A stretch of 64,000 nt of DNA from Gammaproteobacteria bacterium (GTDB lineage Bacteria; Pseudomonadota; Gammaproteobacteria; JAJPIJ01). The notes below the pieces were generated by a model that saw nothing but the letters and a program-made list of their open reading frames with translations, did no database searches and was not told the DNA's origin. Below, piece by piece: positions 47,741 through 59,782 of this stretch. Numbering within the stretch: position 1 is the first letter of the stretch; each line of letters starts with the position of its first letter. The position numbers and the translations under genes are program-made. Location of the stretch: the NCBI GenBank assembly GCA_022072255.1, contig JAJVHZ010000001.1:118331-182330 (forward strand), given 5' to 3'.

Positions 47741-48820
47741 ATGCCAGCCGACGCGAAGCCGCAGCAGGTGTTCCTGCCGGATTTCTGTGCCATCCGCACG
47801 GTGTTTCTGGTCGTCGTGATCGCCGAGATGCTTGCGATCGTGATTGCGCTGGCGGGCAGCGGGACGCTCGCGCAACGGCTCGACGAGCTCGCGCTGACCT
47901 CGCTGTTCATTCAGTGGGTCGCCCTCACCTGCGCCGGGGTCCTGTGCGCGCTCCGGCGATCGCTGGCAGGCCGATCCGAGGCCGCGGTCGCCGTGCTGGC
48001 CTACGCACTCATGCTTGCCGTCACCTGGATCGTCAGCGAGGCGGCCTGGTGGCTGGTTGCGATGCAGCCGGGACTGCTGATGCTCCGCACCCCGACGCAC
48101 GCGGCGTTCATGCTGCGAAACCTGGCCATCAGCGCCATACTGAGCGCCTTCCTGCTGCGCTACTTCTACGTGCAGCACCAGTGGCAGCGGCGGGTGAAAT
48201 CCGAGGCCCAGGCGCGGTTCGATGCCCTGCAGGCGCGCATCCGGCCGCACTTCCTGTTCAACTGCATGAACACGATCGCCAGCCTCACGCGGGTGCGTCC
48301 GGCGGCAGCGGAGAAGGCCGTCGAAGACCTGGCAGACCTGTTCCGGGCCAGCCTGGCCGACGCGAGGTCGCACCTGACCCTGGGCGAGGAGCTGCGGCTG
48401 TGCCGGCAGTACCTGGACATCGAGGTGTTGCGCCTCGGGGAACGGCTGCGGGTGGAGTGGGACGTGGACCGGTTGCCGCACGACGCCGTGCTGCCGGCCC
48501 TGACCCTGCAGCCGCTGGTGGAGAATGCCGTCTATCACGGCGTGGAACCGCGGCCTGACGGCGGCGTGGTGCGCATCGCGGGCGAGGTGCTGGGGGAGGG
48601 GCTGCGCATCCTCATCGACAACCCGCTGCCCGACGGCGCGCCGCGCGCGCCGCGCGACGGCAATCGGATGGCGCAGGAGAATGTGCTCGCGCGCCTCCGG
48701 TCATTCTTCGGAGACGCCGGTGGCAGCGAGGTCGAGGCGCGCAGCGGCCGTTATCGCATCGTGCTCACCTTCCCGTACTGGCAGACCGCGGAGCTCGCCC
48801 ATGCGCATCCTGATCGTTGA
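47741..48820 (+). CDS. algZ: LytS/AlgZ-family sensor histidine kinase
   Basis: A 359-residue sensor kinase. Four membrane helices lie at about 18-38, 52-72, 84-108 and 122-143. The His_kinase domain has His170 in RIRPHFLFNCMNTIASL, followed by an HATPase region with LQPLVENAVYHG. The glycine boxes are weak, as in AlgZ/FimS, whose kinase activity is debated. AGGA stands 7 bases before the ATG. The pair with the next gene and the position opposite argH match Pseudomonas algZ-algR, which controls alginate and type IV pili. Confidence 0.86.
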   Translation: MPADAKPQQVFLPDFCAIRTVFLVVVIAEMLAIVIALAGSGTLAQRLDELALTSLFIQWVALTCAGVLCALRRSLAGRSEAAVAVLAYALMLAVTWIVSEAAWWLVAMQPGLLMLRTPTHAAFMLRNLAISAILSAFLLRYFYVQHQWQRRVKSEAQARFDALQARIRPHFLFNCMNTIASLTRVRPAAAEKAVEDLADLFRASLADARSHLTLGEELRLCRQYLDIEVLRLGERLRVEWDVDRLPHDAVLPALTLQPLVENAVYHGVEPRPDGGVVRIAGEVLGEGLRILIDNPLPDGAPRAPRDGNRMAQENVLARLRSFFGDAGGSEVEARSGRYRIVLTFPYWQTAELAHAHPDR

Positions 48821-49532
48821 CGACGAGCCGCTGGCGCGCGAGCGGCTGCGCAGCCTCGTCGCCGAGCTCGGCGGCGACGAGATCATCGGCGAGGCTGGCG
48901 ACGGACTGGATGCCATCGACGCCGTGCAGAATCTGAACCCGGACCTGGTGCTGCTCGACATACGCATGCCGGGCATGGACGGACTGGAAGTCGCGCGCCA
49001 TCTGCGCACGCTCGCCAATCCCCCGGCGGTGGTGTTTGCGACCGCCTTTGGCGATCACGCACTGGCGGCCTTCGAGGCGAATGCCATCGACTATCTCCTG
49101 AAGCCGATCCGTGCCGAGAGACTCGCCGTCGCCCTGGAGCGGGTGCGGGGGCTCGCCGGCCTGCGCCGCGAGGTGCTGCCCGCGGCCGGCGCGCGCACGC
49201 ATCTGAGCGCGGTGGTCAAGGGACGGCTGCAACTCATCCCGGTGGCCGAGATCCGGTACCTGCATGCCGATCAGAAATACGTGGAGGCCGTCTGGCCGGA
49301 GGGCCGCGTCCTGATCGAGGACTCGTTGAGGTCGCTGGAGGCCGAATTTCCCCGGCGCTTCCTGCGCGTACACCGCAACGCCCTGGTGGCCGTCGACTAC
49401 GTCGCGGCTGTGGAAAGGCTGGACGACGGGGAGACGGTGGTGGCCCTGCGCGGCATGCCCGACCGGGTGGCGGTCAGTCGCCGTCTGGCGGGGGAGGTGC
49501 GCCAGCGTCTCCGTGCCCTGGGTGGCGCCTGA
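48801..49532 (+). CDS. algR: LytTR response regulator AlgR-like
   Basis: A 243-residue response regulator from the ATG at 48801, which lies 20 bases inside the end of algZ. The receiver domain has Asp53 in VLLDIRMPGMDG, with Asp7/Asp8 in VDDEP and the conserved Lys in YLLKPI. A LytTR DNA-binding domain occupies about 135-240 (YLHADQKYVEAVW, RFLRVHRNALVAV). With algZ it should form a two-component system; in Pseudomonas AlgR activates fimU-pilVWXYE. The adjacent hemC of Pseudomonas is absent here. Confidence 0.9.
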   Translation: MRILIVDDEPLARERLRSLVAELGGDEIIGEAGDGLDAIDAVQNLNPDLVLLDIRMPGMDGLEVARHLRTLANPPAVVFATAFGDHALAAFEANAIDYLLKPIRAERLAVALERVRGLAGLRREVLPAAGARTHLSAVVKGRLQLIPVAEIRYLHADQKYVEAVWPEGRVLIEDSLRSLEAEFPRRFLRVHRNALVAVDYVAAVERLDDGETVVALRGMPDRVAVSRRLAGEVRQRLRALGGA

Positions 49533-49595
49533 GCGGACCGTGCCTGGTGCCGGCTGCGCACGGCACGGGCATGCCGGGCCTTCGCTGCCTGTCTG

Positions 49596-51248
49596 TCAAT
49601 GCGCGCGTGCCGATTCCGCGCCCAGGCCCGTCTGGGAGCGCACGTACTGCGCATCGAAGAGCGCCGCCTCGGCACGCGCCGGCGCGCCACGATCCGCCCG
49701 CGAGACGAGCCAGGTGACGGTGAAGGAGATCAACATCGAAAACAGCGCCGGGTGCTTGTAGGGAAAGATCGCGCGCTCGTTGCCCAGCACTTCGACCCAG
49801 ATCGTCGGCCCCAGCAGCATGCACAGGACGGCGGCGGCGAGACCCGCGAAGCCGCCGAGTGTGGCCCCGCGCGTGGTCAGTCCGCGCCAGTACATCGCCA
49901 GCAGCAGCACCGGAAAGTTCACGCTGGCGGCGATGGCAAAGGCCAGGCCCACCATGTAGGCCACGTTCTGCCGCTCGAAGACCATGCCGAGCAGGATCGC
50001 GAGCACGCCCAGCCCCAGCGTCGCCAGCCGTGAGACGAGGATCTCCTCCACATCGCTGGTGCGGCCGTGCCGGAAGACGCTGGCGTAGAGGTCGTGCGAC
50101 AGCGCCGATGCCCCCGCGAGCGTCAGGCCCGAGACCACCGCGAGTATGGTCGCGAAGGCCACCGCGGAGATGAAGCCCAGGAACACGTCGCCGCCCACCG
50201 CCTTGGCGAGATGCACGGCCGCCATGTTGTTGCCGCCCCGCAGACCACCCTGCCCGTCGAGGAAGGCGGGATTCGTACCGACGAGCAGGATGGCGCCGAA
50301 GCCGATCACGAAGGTGAGAACGTAGAAATAGCCGATGAAGCCGGTGGCGAAGAAGACCGAGCGCCTGGCCTCGCGCGCGTCCTTGACGGTAAAGAACCGC
50401 ATCAGGATGTGTGGCAGGCCGGCGGTACCGAACATCAGCGCCAGGCCGAGCGAAATGGCGGAGACCGGATCGGACACCAGCCCGCCCGGTGCCATGATCG
50501 CGGGGCCCCCGGGGTGCGCGGCGATGGCCTGGCTGAACAGCGATTCGAGGGAGAAACCGACCTTCGCCATGACGGCCAGGGCCATGAACGTCGCCCCGGT
50601 GAGCAGCAGCACCGCCTTGATGATCTGCACCCAGGTCGTTGCCAGCATGCCGCCGAATATCACGTACAGCACCATCAGCACCCCGACCAGCACCACCGCG
50701 GTGGCGTAGGGCAGACCGAAGAGCACCTGGATGAGCTGGCCGGCGCCGACCATCTGCGCGATCAGGTAGAGCAGCACGACGGCGAGCGTGCCGCTGGCGG
50801 CGAGGCTGCGTATCGGCAGGGCCTGCAGGCGATACGACACGGCATCGGCGAAGGTGTACTTGCCGAGGTTGCGCAGCCTTTCCGCGAGCAGGAACAGGAT
50901 GACCGGCCAGCCCACCAGGAAACCGATGGAGTAGAGCAGACCGTCGAAACCGGAGGCGTACACCAGGGCGGAGATCCCGAGGAACGAGGCCGCCGACATG
51001 TAATCTCCGGCAATGGCAAGACCGTTCTGCAGCCCCGTGATCTGGCCGCCGGCGGCATAGAAGTCCCGGCGCGTGCGCGTGCGTCGCGCCGCCCACCAGG
51101 TGATGCCCAGCGTCAGCGCAACGAACACCGCGAACATGGCGATGGCCGTGGATGTGACCGCGGGCGTGCCGCCTTCACCGGCGGTGGCTGCCGGGGAGAT
51201 GCAATACATCGCGCCCGCGGCGAGCGACGCGCGCTCAGCGCGAGCCAT
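49596..51248 (-). CDS. actP: cation:acetate symporter ActP-like (SSS family)
   Basis: A 550-residue sodium:solute symporter with about 13 membrane helices. The region [38 protein letters not shown] and the later [25 protein letters not shown] motif are characteristic of ActP. I start at the ATG at 51248, giving a signal-like leader; a GTG at 51257 is possible. The DUF485 gene lies immediately upstream with a short overlap, the yjcH-actP arrangement. It probably imports acetate or a similar short carboxylate. It converges with algR. Confidence 0.9.
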   Translation of the reverse strand: MARAERASLAAGAMYCISPAATAGEGGTPAVTSTAIAMFAVFVALTLGITWWAARRTRTRRDFYAAGGQITGLQNGLAIAGDYMSAASFLGISALVYASGFDGLLYSIGFLVGWPVILFLLAERLRNLGKYTFADAVSYRLQALPIRSLAASGTLAVVLLYLIAQMVGAGQLIQVLFGLPYATAVVLVGVLMVLYVIFGGMLATTWVQIIKAVLLLTGATFMALAVMAKVGFSLESLFSQAIAAHPGGPAIMAPGGLVSDPVSAISLGLALMFGTAGLPHILMRFFTVKDAREARRSVFFATGFIGYFYVLTFVIGFGAILLVGTNPAFLDGQGGLRGGNNMAAVHLAKAVGGDVFLGFISAVAFATILAVVSGLTLAGASALSHDLYASVFRHGRTSDVEEILVSRLATLGLGVLAILLGMVFERQNVAYMVGLAFAIAASVNFPVLLLAMYWRGLTTRGATLGGFAGLAAAVLCMLLGPTIWVEVLGNERAIFPYKHPALFSMLISFTVTWLVSRADRGAPARAEAALFDAQYVRSQTGLGAESARAH

Positions 51249-51564
51249 CGGGCGCACCGCGGTGATGTTTCTCCAGCAGCCGCCGGATTATCGGGTCGAA
51301 GCTCCCGTTGGCGCGGTGCACGTAGAGGCCGGTGAGCAGAAAGCTCAACACGATGATCAGCAGCCCGATCGGGATGCCCCAGCTGATCGAAGAACCCGCG
51401 CGTATCGGGCGGGCAAGCCATTCCGGCGCGAAGGCGACGGCAAGTATGAAGCTGAAATAGGCGAGCAGCACGACGACGGTGAGCAGCCAGCTGTACGCGC
51501 CGCGTTGCCGTTCCAGATCGGCGAACATCGGGTCGTCGTGTATCGACCGGTATTGCTCGTGCAT
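51235..51564 (-). CDS. DUF485 membrane protein (YjcH family)
   Basis: A 109-residue protein from the ATG at 51564 ([21 protein letters not shown]). It has a cytoplasmic N-terminus and two membrane helices at about 27-47 and 62-85, with a basic tail. DUF485 genes regularly precede actP and are assumed to aid the symporter; the mechanism is unknown. The start was chosen over an upstream in-frame extension that lacks conserved residues. Its 3' end overlaps the actP start by 14 bases. Confidence 0.88.
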   Translation of the reverse strand: MHEQYRSIHDDPMFADLERQRGAYSWLLTVVVLLAYFSFILAVAFAPEWLARPIRAGSSISWGIPIGLLIIVLSFLLTGLYVHRANGSFDPIIRRLLEKHHRGAPDGSR

Positions 51565-51805
51565 GATGAGATGCGATCCGGGAGTCGGCCACACTCTACC
51601 ACGGCCCGAAGTGCGCGCGGAACGAACGAAAAATGGAGCAGTCGGCCGGGCGCATGCGTCGCGACCACCACGCGGTAAGTCCATGTACCGCGCGCTCCCA
51701 CGGCACCGTGCCTGCTGCTCGTGCTGCGCGCCGCGCCGCGGGTTCGCTCAGCAAACCCGCGGCAGACGGCCAGGACCGTCGGACAGTCGGCTGCGAGGGG
51801 TCTCG

Positions 51806-54427
<2,622 letters not shown>

Positions 54428-54464
54428 GGGTTGCTCCCGGGACGTTTGGACTCAGGTAAGCGGA

Positions 54465-54494
54465 AAAATGGGGCCAGTCCGACGCGGTTTCAAG
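54465..54494 (-). promoter_or_regulatory. sigma-32 (heat-shock) promoter of clpB
   Basis: On the minus strand CTTGAAA (-35, hexamer at 54489-54494) and CCCCATTTT (-10, CCCCAT at 54468-54473) are 15 bases apart, matching the RpoH consensus CTTGAA / CCCCATNT with its usual spacing. The -10 lies about 40 bases before the clpB ATG. Confidence 0.9.
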
Positions 54495-54554
54495 GCATCG
54501 GGTGGACGCATGTAGCGCCCGCCTCTGACGATACTCCGCACGGCGGTCTTCCTC

Positions 54555-55352
54555 TCAGCCGCCGTGGGCGCGCATCGACTCGCCTGCCAGCGCGATGACG
54601 GCCACCCCCGCGGCGATCAGCAGCACCTGTTTGATACCCCCGGGCAGATCGGTGCGCCGGTGCAGGCCTGGAATGAGATCGCTGACGGCGATGTAGATGA
54701 AGCTCGCCACCGCCACGGCGATCACGTACGGGAGCGCCGTGCTGGTGGCCGACAGCCCCAGATATGCGAGCAGCGCGCCGACCACGGTCGTGACGCTGGA
54801 GAGGACGTTGAGCACGAACGCCCGGGCGCGACTGTAGCCGCTGTCGAGCAGGATGACGAAATCGCCGACCTCCTGCGGGATCTCGTGCGCAGCCACGGCC
54901 AGGGCGGTGACCATGCCGAGGGAAATGTCGGTCAGGAACGCCGCACCGATCAGCACGCCGTCGACGAAGTTGTGCAGCCCGTCGCCGACGATGATCAATG
55001 CCCCCGCGGACCGTCGCCTGCTGCCTGCGTGCGGCTGGTGACCATGACCCTCGCAGTGATCCTCGTGGCAGTGTCGCCAGATCACGAGTTTCTCCAGGAC
55101 GAAGAACAGGAGCAGGCCGCCCAGCACCGCTGCGGTAACGGCGTGGAGGTTGTCGTGGCCGGCGGCCTCGAGGGCCTCCGGCAGCAGGCCGAGAAAGGCC
55201 GCCCCCAGCAACGCGCCGGTGGCAAAGCTCACCATGTGCGGCATGGCGCGATCGCGCCACCCGGTGGGCACGACCAGCAGCGTGGCGGCCGCCATTACGC
55301 TCAGCACGCCGCCGAGCAGGGAGAAGACGAGGATCCACGCGAGCAGTGTCAT
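54555..55352 (-). CDS. ZIP-family divalent metal transporter
   Basis: A 265-residue inner-membrane protein with about eight helices. The conserved ZIP helices carry HNFVDGVLIG and HEIPQEVGDF, whose His, Asn and Glu residues form the metal site. A His-rich cytoplasmic loop (HCHEDHCEGHGHQPH) lies at about 93-107. The family imports zinc, iron or other divalent metals into the cytoplasm. It lies between clpB and pgeF, where many relatives have no gene. Metal preference cannot be read from the sequence. Confidence 0.92.
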   Translation of the reverse strand: MTLLAWILVFSLLGGVLSVMAAATLLVVPTGWRDRAMPHMVSFATGALLGAAFLGLLPEALEAAGHDNLHAVTAAVLGGLLLFFVLEKLVIWRHCHEDHCEGHGHQPHAGSRRRSAGALIIVGDGLHNFVDGVLIGAAFLTDISLGMVTALAVAAHEIPQEVGDFVILLDSGYSRARAFVLNVLSSVTTVVGALLAYLGLSATSTALPYVIAVAVASFIYIAVSDLIPGLHRRTDLPGGIKQVLLIAAGVAVIALAGESMRAHGG

Positions 55353-55386
55353 GTATGGGCCGGGTCAGGGGCCGGCGACCGCATTC

Positions 55387-56175
55387 TTATTTGCCCGGGA
55401 GTATAGCGGTTCGCCGTCCCACGGGCTCCATCCATGCCAGCGTGGCCATACGGCCGGTATCGCGGCCATTGCCGGCGTCGCGCCGGTAAGAGAAGAAGCG
55501 CGCGGCATCGCGGTGGGTGCAGTGCCCGCCGCCGTGGACGCTGGTCACGCCCCTGGCATGGAGCAGGGCGCGTGCAATGGCATACAGGTCGCAGCGGTAG
55601 TGACCGGGACGTGTCGGGGCGAAGGCGCTTGCCAGGGCGGACTCCTGGCGGGCGAACGCATCCCGCACCTCCTCGCCCGCTTCATAGCGCGCCGCGCCGA
55701 TGGCCGGCCCCAGCCAGGCGATCAATTCCTCGCGCGGCGCGCGCATGCGGTCGAGGCCGGCGTCGATGATCCCGGCGGCCAGCCCGCGCCAGCCGCCGTG
55801 CAGCGCGGTGAGCTCGGTGCCGCCGCGATCGGTGATGACGATCGGAAGACAGTCGGCGGTCAGGATGACGCAGACAACGCCCGGCTCACGCGTATACGAG
55901 CCGTCGGCGCGCCGCTCCTCGTCCTGCCCCGGGTCGATGACCCGCGTGCCGTGGTGCTGTTCCAGCCAGACCGGATCGGAGGGCAGACGCAGCACCGCGC
56001 GGACCCGGGCGCGGTTGGCGCCGACCCGCTCCGGGAGGTCGCCCACGTGCGTGGCGAGGTTGAGCGAGGCAAACGGCGGTTCGCTGACGCCACCGCAACG
56101 GGTCGTGGTTCGCACCAGCACGTGCGGCGGTGCTGGCCACTCGGCGCTGATGGTGAGCAGTCCGGACCCCGTCAT
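55387..56175 (-). CDS. pgeF: peptidoglycan editing factor PgeF (laccase-domain, YfiH)
   Basis: A 262-residue laccase-domain protein. The zinc or copper ligands are in CVILTADCLPIVI and LHGGWRGLAAGIID, and a last His is in GGHCTHRDAARFFSYRRD. The family (YfiH) removes misplaced amino acids from muropeptide precursors and also shows phenol oxidase and purine nucleoside phosphorylase activities. It overlaps rluD by ATGA, the conserved rluD-pgeF-clpB order, here interrupted by a ZIP gene. Confidence 0.94.
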   Translation of the reverse strand: MTGSGLLTISAEWPAPPHVLVRTTTRCGGVSEPPFASLNLATHVGDLPERVGANRARVRAVLRLPSDPVWLEQHHGTRVIDPGQDEERRADGSYTREPGVVCVILTADCLPIVITDRGGTELTALHGGWRGLAAGIIDAGLDRMRAPREELIAWLGPAIGAARYEAGEEVRDAFARQESALASAFAPTRPGHYRCDLYAIARALLHARGVTSVHGGGHCTHRDAARFFSYRRDAGNGRDTGRMATLAWMEPVGRRTAILPGK

Positions 56176-57140
56176 CGTCGGGCGCTCGTCGCGTCGGCCC
56201 GCAGTGCGGCGAGCAGCGCCAGCATGTCGGCGGGCGGCGGCGAGGTCCAGGACATCGCTACGCCGGTGCCGGGATGGATGAGAGCAAGGCGTGCGGCGTG
56301 CAGAGCCTGGCGCCTGAACGTGCGCAGTGTCTCCGCCAGTGCCGGTGTGGCGCCGCGGGGCAGGCGCAGGCGGCCGGCGTAGACCGGGTCGCCCAGGAGC
56401 GGATGGCCGATGTGGGCCATGTGCACGCGGATCTGATGAGTGCGGCCGGTCTGCAGGTTCACGCGCAGCAGGGTGTGGACGCGGAAGCGTTCGGCCACGC
56501 GGTAATGCGTGATCGCCTCGCGCCCGCCCTCGATCACCGCCATGCGCGTGCGGTCGCGCGGACTGCGATCGATCGGCGCATCGACCGTGCCGCCGCTGAT
56601 GAGGACGCCGTTCACGACCGCCTCGTATTCGCGCGAGACGCTGCGATCCTGGAGTTGCCGGATGAGCTGCGTGTGCGCACGCGGCGAGCGTGCCACGACC
56701 AGCAGTCCGGAGGTGTCCTTGTCGATGCGATGAACGATGCCGGCGCGCGGCAGACTGGCGACCTCCGGGAAATCGTGGAGCAGCGCGTTGGCCAGCGTCG
56801 CCTCCGCGTTGCCCGCGCCGGGATGGACGACGACACCGGCAGGCTTGTCGATGACGATCAGGTCATCGTCGCTGTGGACGATGTTCAGTGCCAGCGCCCG
56901 AGGCTGCCAGTCCGCCTGCGCCTCGACGGTCGTATGCACGCGCACGCGCTCGCCGCCGCGTACCGCATCGCGCGGGCGGCAGGGCCGCTCGTCCAGCAGG
57001 ACGCGCTCGGCCTGGATCCACTCCTTGAGGCGGCTGCGGGAATAATCCGGGAACAGGGTTGCCAGCACGCGGTCCAACCGTTGGCCGGCCAGCCCGGCAG
57101 GCACGATTGCCTCGAGGATGGGCGGGGCATCGGCGTTCAT
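56172..57140 (-). CDS. rluD: 23S rRNA pseudouridine synthase RluD
   Basis: RluD makes pseudouridines 1911, 1915 and 1917 in helix 69 of 23S rRNA. The 322-residue protein starts at the ATG at 57140. An S4 RNA-binding domain occupies about 15-75 (QRLDRVLATLFPDYSRSRLKEWI). The catalytic domain has VIDKPAGVVVHPG and the active Asp140 in HRIDKDTSG. It faces bamD across 68 bases, the classic divergent pair of gammaproteobacteria. Confidence 0.95.
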   Translation of the reverse strand: MNADAPPILEAIVPAGLAGQRLDRVLATLFPDYSRSRLKEWIQAERVLLDERPCRPRDAVRGGERVRVHTTVEAQADWQPRALALNIVHSDDDLIVIDKPAGVVVHPGAGNAEATLANALLHDFPEVASLPRAGIVHRIDKDTSGLLVVARSPRAHTQLIRQLQDRSVSREYEAVVNGVLISGGTVDAPIDRSPRDRTRMAVIEGGREAITHYRVAERFRVHTLLRVNLQTGRTHQIRVHMAHIGHPLLGDPVYAGRLRLPRGATPALAETLRTFRRQALHAARLALIHPGTGVAMSWTSPPPADMLALLAALRADATSARR

Positions 57141-57208
57141 ACTGCGCGCGCGTCCATCAAAGCCGGATGGGCTACAATGCCCGCCACTTGTCACCCGAGG
57201 TCAACCAG

Positions 57209-57997
57209 GTGCTGCAGAGGTTCATGGCGGTATTTCTCATCGTTGCTTTCGCCTTCGCGGGCAGCGGCTGTTCGTATTTCCGGGACAAGGGCGACGAAAC
57301 CGAAAAGTGGACGGAGGACAAGCTCTACAACGAGGCGAAGGCCGAGCTCGATACCGGATCTTACCAGAGGGCGGTGGAACTCTACGAAAAGCTGCAGGCG
57401 CGCCATCCGTTCGGGCCACACGCGCAGCAGGCGCAACTCGATCTTGCCTACGCCTATTTCAAGAAGGAGGAGGCGGCCTCGGCCGTGGCGGCCTGCGATC
57501 GTTACATCAAGCTGTACCCGAACAGCGAGGGGGTCGACTACGCCTTCTATCTGAAGGGGCTCGCCAACTTCAACCAGGGCCAGCAGGGGCTCGTCGAGCG
57601 CTATCTGCCGACCGATCCGTCACAGCGGGATCCGGGCGCGGCGGCGCAGTCGTTCAACGATTTCTCCGAGCTCGTGAAGCGCTATCCGAACAGCATCTAC
57701 GTGGAGGACGCACGCCTGCGCATGGTCTACCTGCGCAACATCCTGGCGCAGCACGAGGTCAATGTCGCCAAGTACTACATGCGGCGCGAGGCCTACGTCG
57801 CGGCCGCCAACCGCGCGCGCTACGTGGTGGAGAACTATCAGCAGGCCCCGGCAATGCCGGAGGCGCTCACCATCATGGCCAAGGCCTACCGGATCCTCGG
57901 CATGGAGGACCTCGCCAACGATGCCCTGCGCGTCCTGGAGCTGAATTTCCCCAATCATCCGGGCCTGCAGGAGGCGCGGGAGGCCGTGATCCGCTGA
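57209..57997 (+). CDS. bamD: outer-membrane assembly lipoprotein BamD
   Basis: BamD is the essential lipoprotein of the BAM complex. I use the GTG at 57209 because it gives a lipoprotein signal with a basic N-region (LQRFMAVFLIVAFAFAGSGC, Cys21) and has GAGG at a good distance; the ATG at 57224 would lose the charge. The 262-residue protein is built of TPR repeats, clear at about 35-70 (YNEAKAELDTGSYQRAVELYEKL). A TACAAT -10-like element lies at 57173-57178. It converges with nadE across an inverted-repeat element. Confidence 0.94.
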   Translation: MLQRFMAVFLIVAFAFAGSGCSYFRDKGDETEKWTEDKLYNEAKAELDTGSYQRAVELYEKLQARHPFGPHAQQAQLDLAYAYFKKEEAASAVAACDRYIKLYPNSEGVDYAFYLKGLANFNQGQQGLVERYLPTDPSQRDPGAAAQSFNDFSELVKRYPNSIYVEDARLRMVYLRNILAQHEVNVAKYYMRREAYVAAANRARYVVENYQQAPAMPEALTIMAKAYRILGMEDLANDALRVLELNFPNHPGLQEAREAVIR

Positions 57998-58005
57998 TCG
58001 CGGCG

Positions 58006-58075
58006 GTGATGCGTGATTCGTGATCGGTGATCAGGGGCCTGCCAGTCACGATTCACCAGTTACGAATCACGAATC
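58006..58075. repeat. GTGATTC/GAATCAC inverted-repeat element between convergent genes
   Basis: Between bamD and nadE, five GTGAT-type units are followed by their complements. GATTCGTGAT at 58015-58024 pairs perfectly with ATCACGAATC at 58066-58075, and GGTGA (58026-58030) with TCACC (58053-58057), making a long interrupted hairpin. It has no T tract, but it sits where two genes converge and could act as a bidirectional terminator or mRNA stabiliser. It may also be a REP-like repeat of this genome. Confidence 0.75.
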
Positions 58076-59707
58076 GGCAGGGACCTCTGAGTAGCCGGAG
58101 GTGATCGGATAGCGCCGGTCGCGGCCGAACGCCCGCACCGAGATCCTCACCCCGGGGGCGGCCTGGCGGCGCTTGTATTCGTTGTGATCGACCATGCGCA
58201 CGACCCGCTTGACGGTCCCGGCATCGAAGCCGGCGGCGACGATCTCCTCGGGCGGCTGGTCGTGCTCGACGTAACGCTCGAGGATCGCATCGAGCACGGG
58301 ATAGGGCGGCAGGCTGTCCTGGTCGGTCTGGTTCTCACGCAGCTCGGCGGTCGGGGGTCGATCGAAGACCCGCTGCGGGATGACCTCCTTGATGCCGTTG
58401 CGGTACCTGGCGAGGCGGTAGACGAGCATCTTCGGTACGTCCTTCAGCGGCGCGAAGCCGCCGGCCATGTCGCCATAGAGCGTGGCGTAGCCGCAGGCCA
58501 TCTCGCTCTTGTTCCCCGTCGTCAGGACGATCCTGCCGGTCTTGTTGGAGATCGCCATCAGGATGATGCCGCGGCAGCGGGCCTGGATGTTCTCCTCCGT
58601 GGTGTCGGCGGCAAGGCCGGCGAAACGTTGCTCCAGCGCCTCGCCGAAGGCGGTGAATGGCCGCTCGATGGAGATGGTCTGATGCCGCACGCCGAGTGCC
58701 TCGGCCTGCGCGCGCGCGTCCTCGATGCTCATTGACGCGGTGTAACGCGACGGCATCAGCACGCCCTCGACCGCATCGGCGCCCAGGGCATCGACCGCGA
58801 CGGCAAGCGTCAGGGCCGAGTCGATGCCGCCGGACAGGCCGATGATCGCCCCCTTGAAGCGGTTCTTGCCGACGTAGTCGCGCACGCCAGTGACCAGCGC
58901 CGCGTAGGCGCTCTCCTCGTCCTGCAATGGCGCCGCCCTGGTCCCGCTCACCGAGACCGCCTCGGGCGTGCCGCCCAGTTCGATCATCTCCAGCGACTCC
59001 CTGAACTCCGGTGCGCGCGCGACGACCTCGCCCCTGGCGTCGAGCGCCATCGACGCGCCATCGAAGACGAGTTCGTCCTGACCGCCCACCAGGTTCAGGT
59101 ACAGCACCGGCATGCGGCCCTCGCGTACCGCTGCCTGCAGGATCTCCTCGCGGGCGCGCGTCTTGCCCAGGTGGTAGGGTGAGCCGTTGATGTTGATCAT
59201 CAGGTGCGCCCCGACCGCGCGCGCCTGGAAACATGTGCCATGTACCCAGAGGTCCTCGCAGATGGTCAACGCCGTGGGGATCCCCTGCAGGTCGAAGACA
59301 CACGGCTTGTCGCCAGCGACGAAATAGCGCTTCTCATCGAACACGCTGTAATTGGGCAGGTGCTGCTTGTGATAGGTCGCGATGATGCGGCCGTTGCGGA
59401 TGACCGAGCAGGTGTTGTGCAGGCCGCGCACGGTGCGTTGCGGATAGCCCAGGACGACATCGACATCCCGGACCGCTGCGCAGATCTCTGCCAGGGCCCT
59501 GTCGATCTGACCGTATAGGGCCTTGCGCAGCAGCAGGTCCTCGGGCGGATAACTGGTCAGTGTGAGCTCGGGGAAGGCGACAAGGGCCGCACCCTGTTGC
59601 CTGGCCATCCCCGCCCATTCGATGACGCGCGCGGCGTTGCCCTGCACGTCCCCCACCAGGAGATTGATCTGAGCGAGGGCGATGCGGACGGCGGCCTTTT
59701 TCTTCAT
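58067..59707 (-). CDS. nadE: glutamine-dependent NAD+ synthetase
   Basis: This enzyme amidates deamido-NAD to NAD+, using ammonia released from glutamine. The 546-residue protein joins an N-terminal nitrilase-fold glutaminase with the catalytic triad Glu47, Lys114 and Cys150 (FPELTLTSYPPEDLL, YHKQHLPN, TICEDLW) to an NadE synthetase domain with SGGIDS at 292-297. It ends against the inverted-repeat element behind bamD. It lies 75 bases downstream of sucD on the same strand. Confidence 0.95.
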   Translation of the reverse strand: MKKKAAVRIALAQINLLVGDVQGNAARVIEWAGMARQQGAALVAFPELTLTSYPPEDLLLRKALYGQIDRALAEICAAVRDVDVVLGYPQRTVRGLHNTCSVIRNGRIIATYHKQHLPNYSVFDEKRYFVAGDKPCVFDLQGIPTALTICEDLWVHGTCFQARAVGAHLMININGSPYHLGKTRAREEILQAAVREGRMPVLYLNLVGGQDELVFDGASMALDARGEVVARAPEFRESLEMIELGGTPEAVSVSGTRAAPLQDEESAYAALVTGVRDYVGKNRFKGAIIGLSGGIDSALTLAVAVDALGADAVEGVLMPSRYTASMSIEDARAQAEALGVRHQTISIERPFTAFGEALEQRFAGLAADTTEENIQARCRGIILMAISNKTGRIVLTTGNKSEMACGYATLYGDMAGGFAPLKDVPKMLVYRLARYRNGIKEVIPQRVFDRPPTAELRENQTDQDSLPPYPVLDAILERYVEHDQPPEEIVAAGFDAGTVKRVVRMVDHNEYKRRQAAPGVRISVRAFGRDRRYPITSGYSEVPADS

Positions 59708-59782
59708 CCGTTCATATTACAGAACCGCTGCCGGCGCGGGCGAGGGCGCTCGCGCCGGCACAGGCGATCGCCGGCGGGCGCG

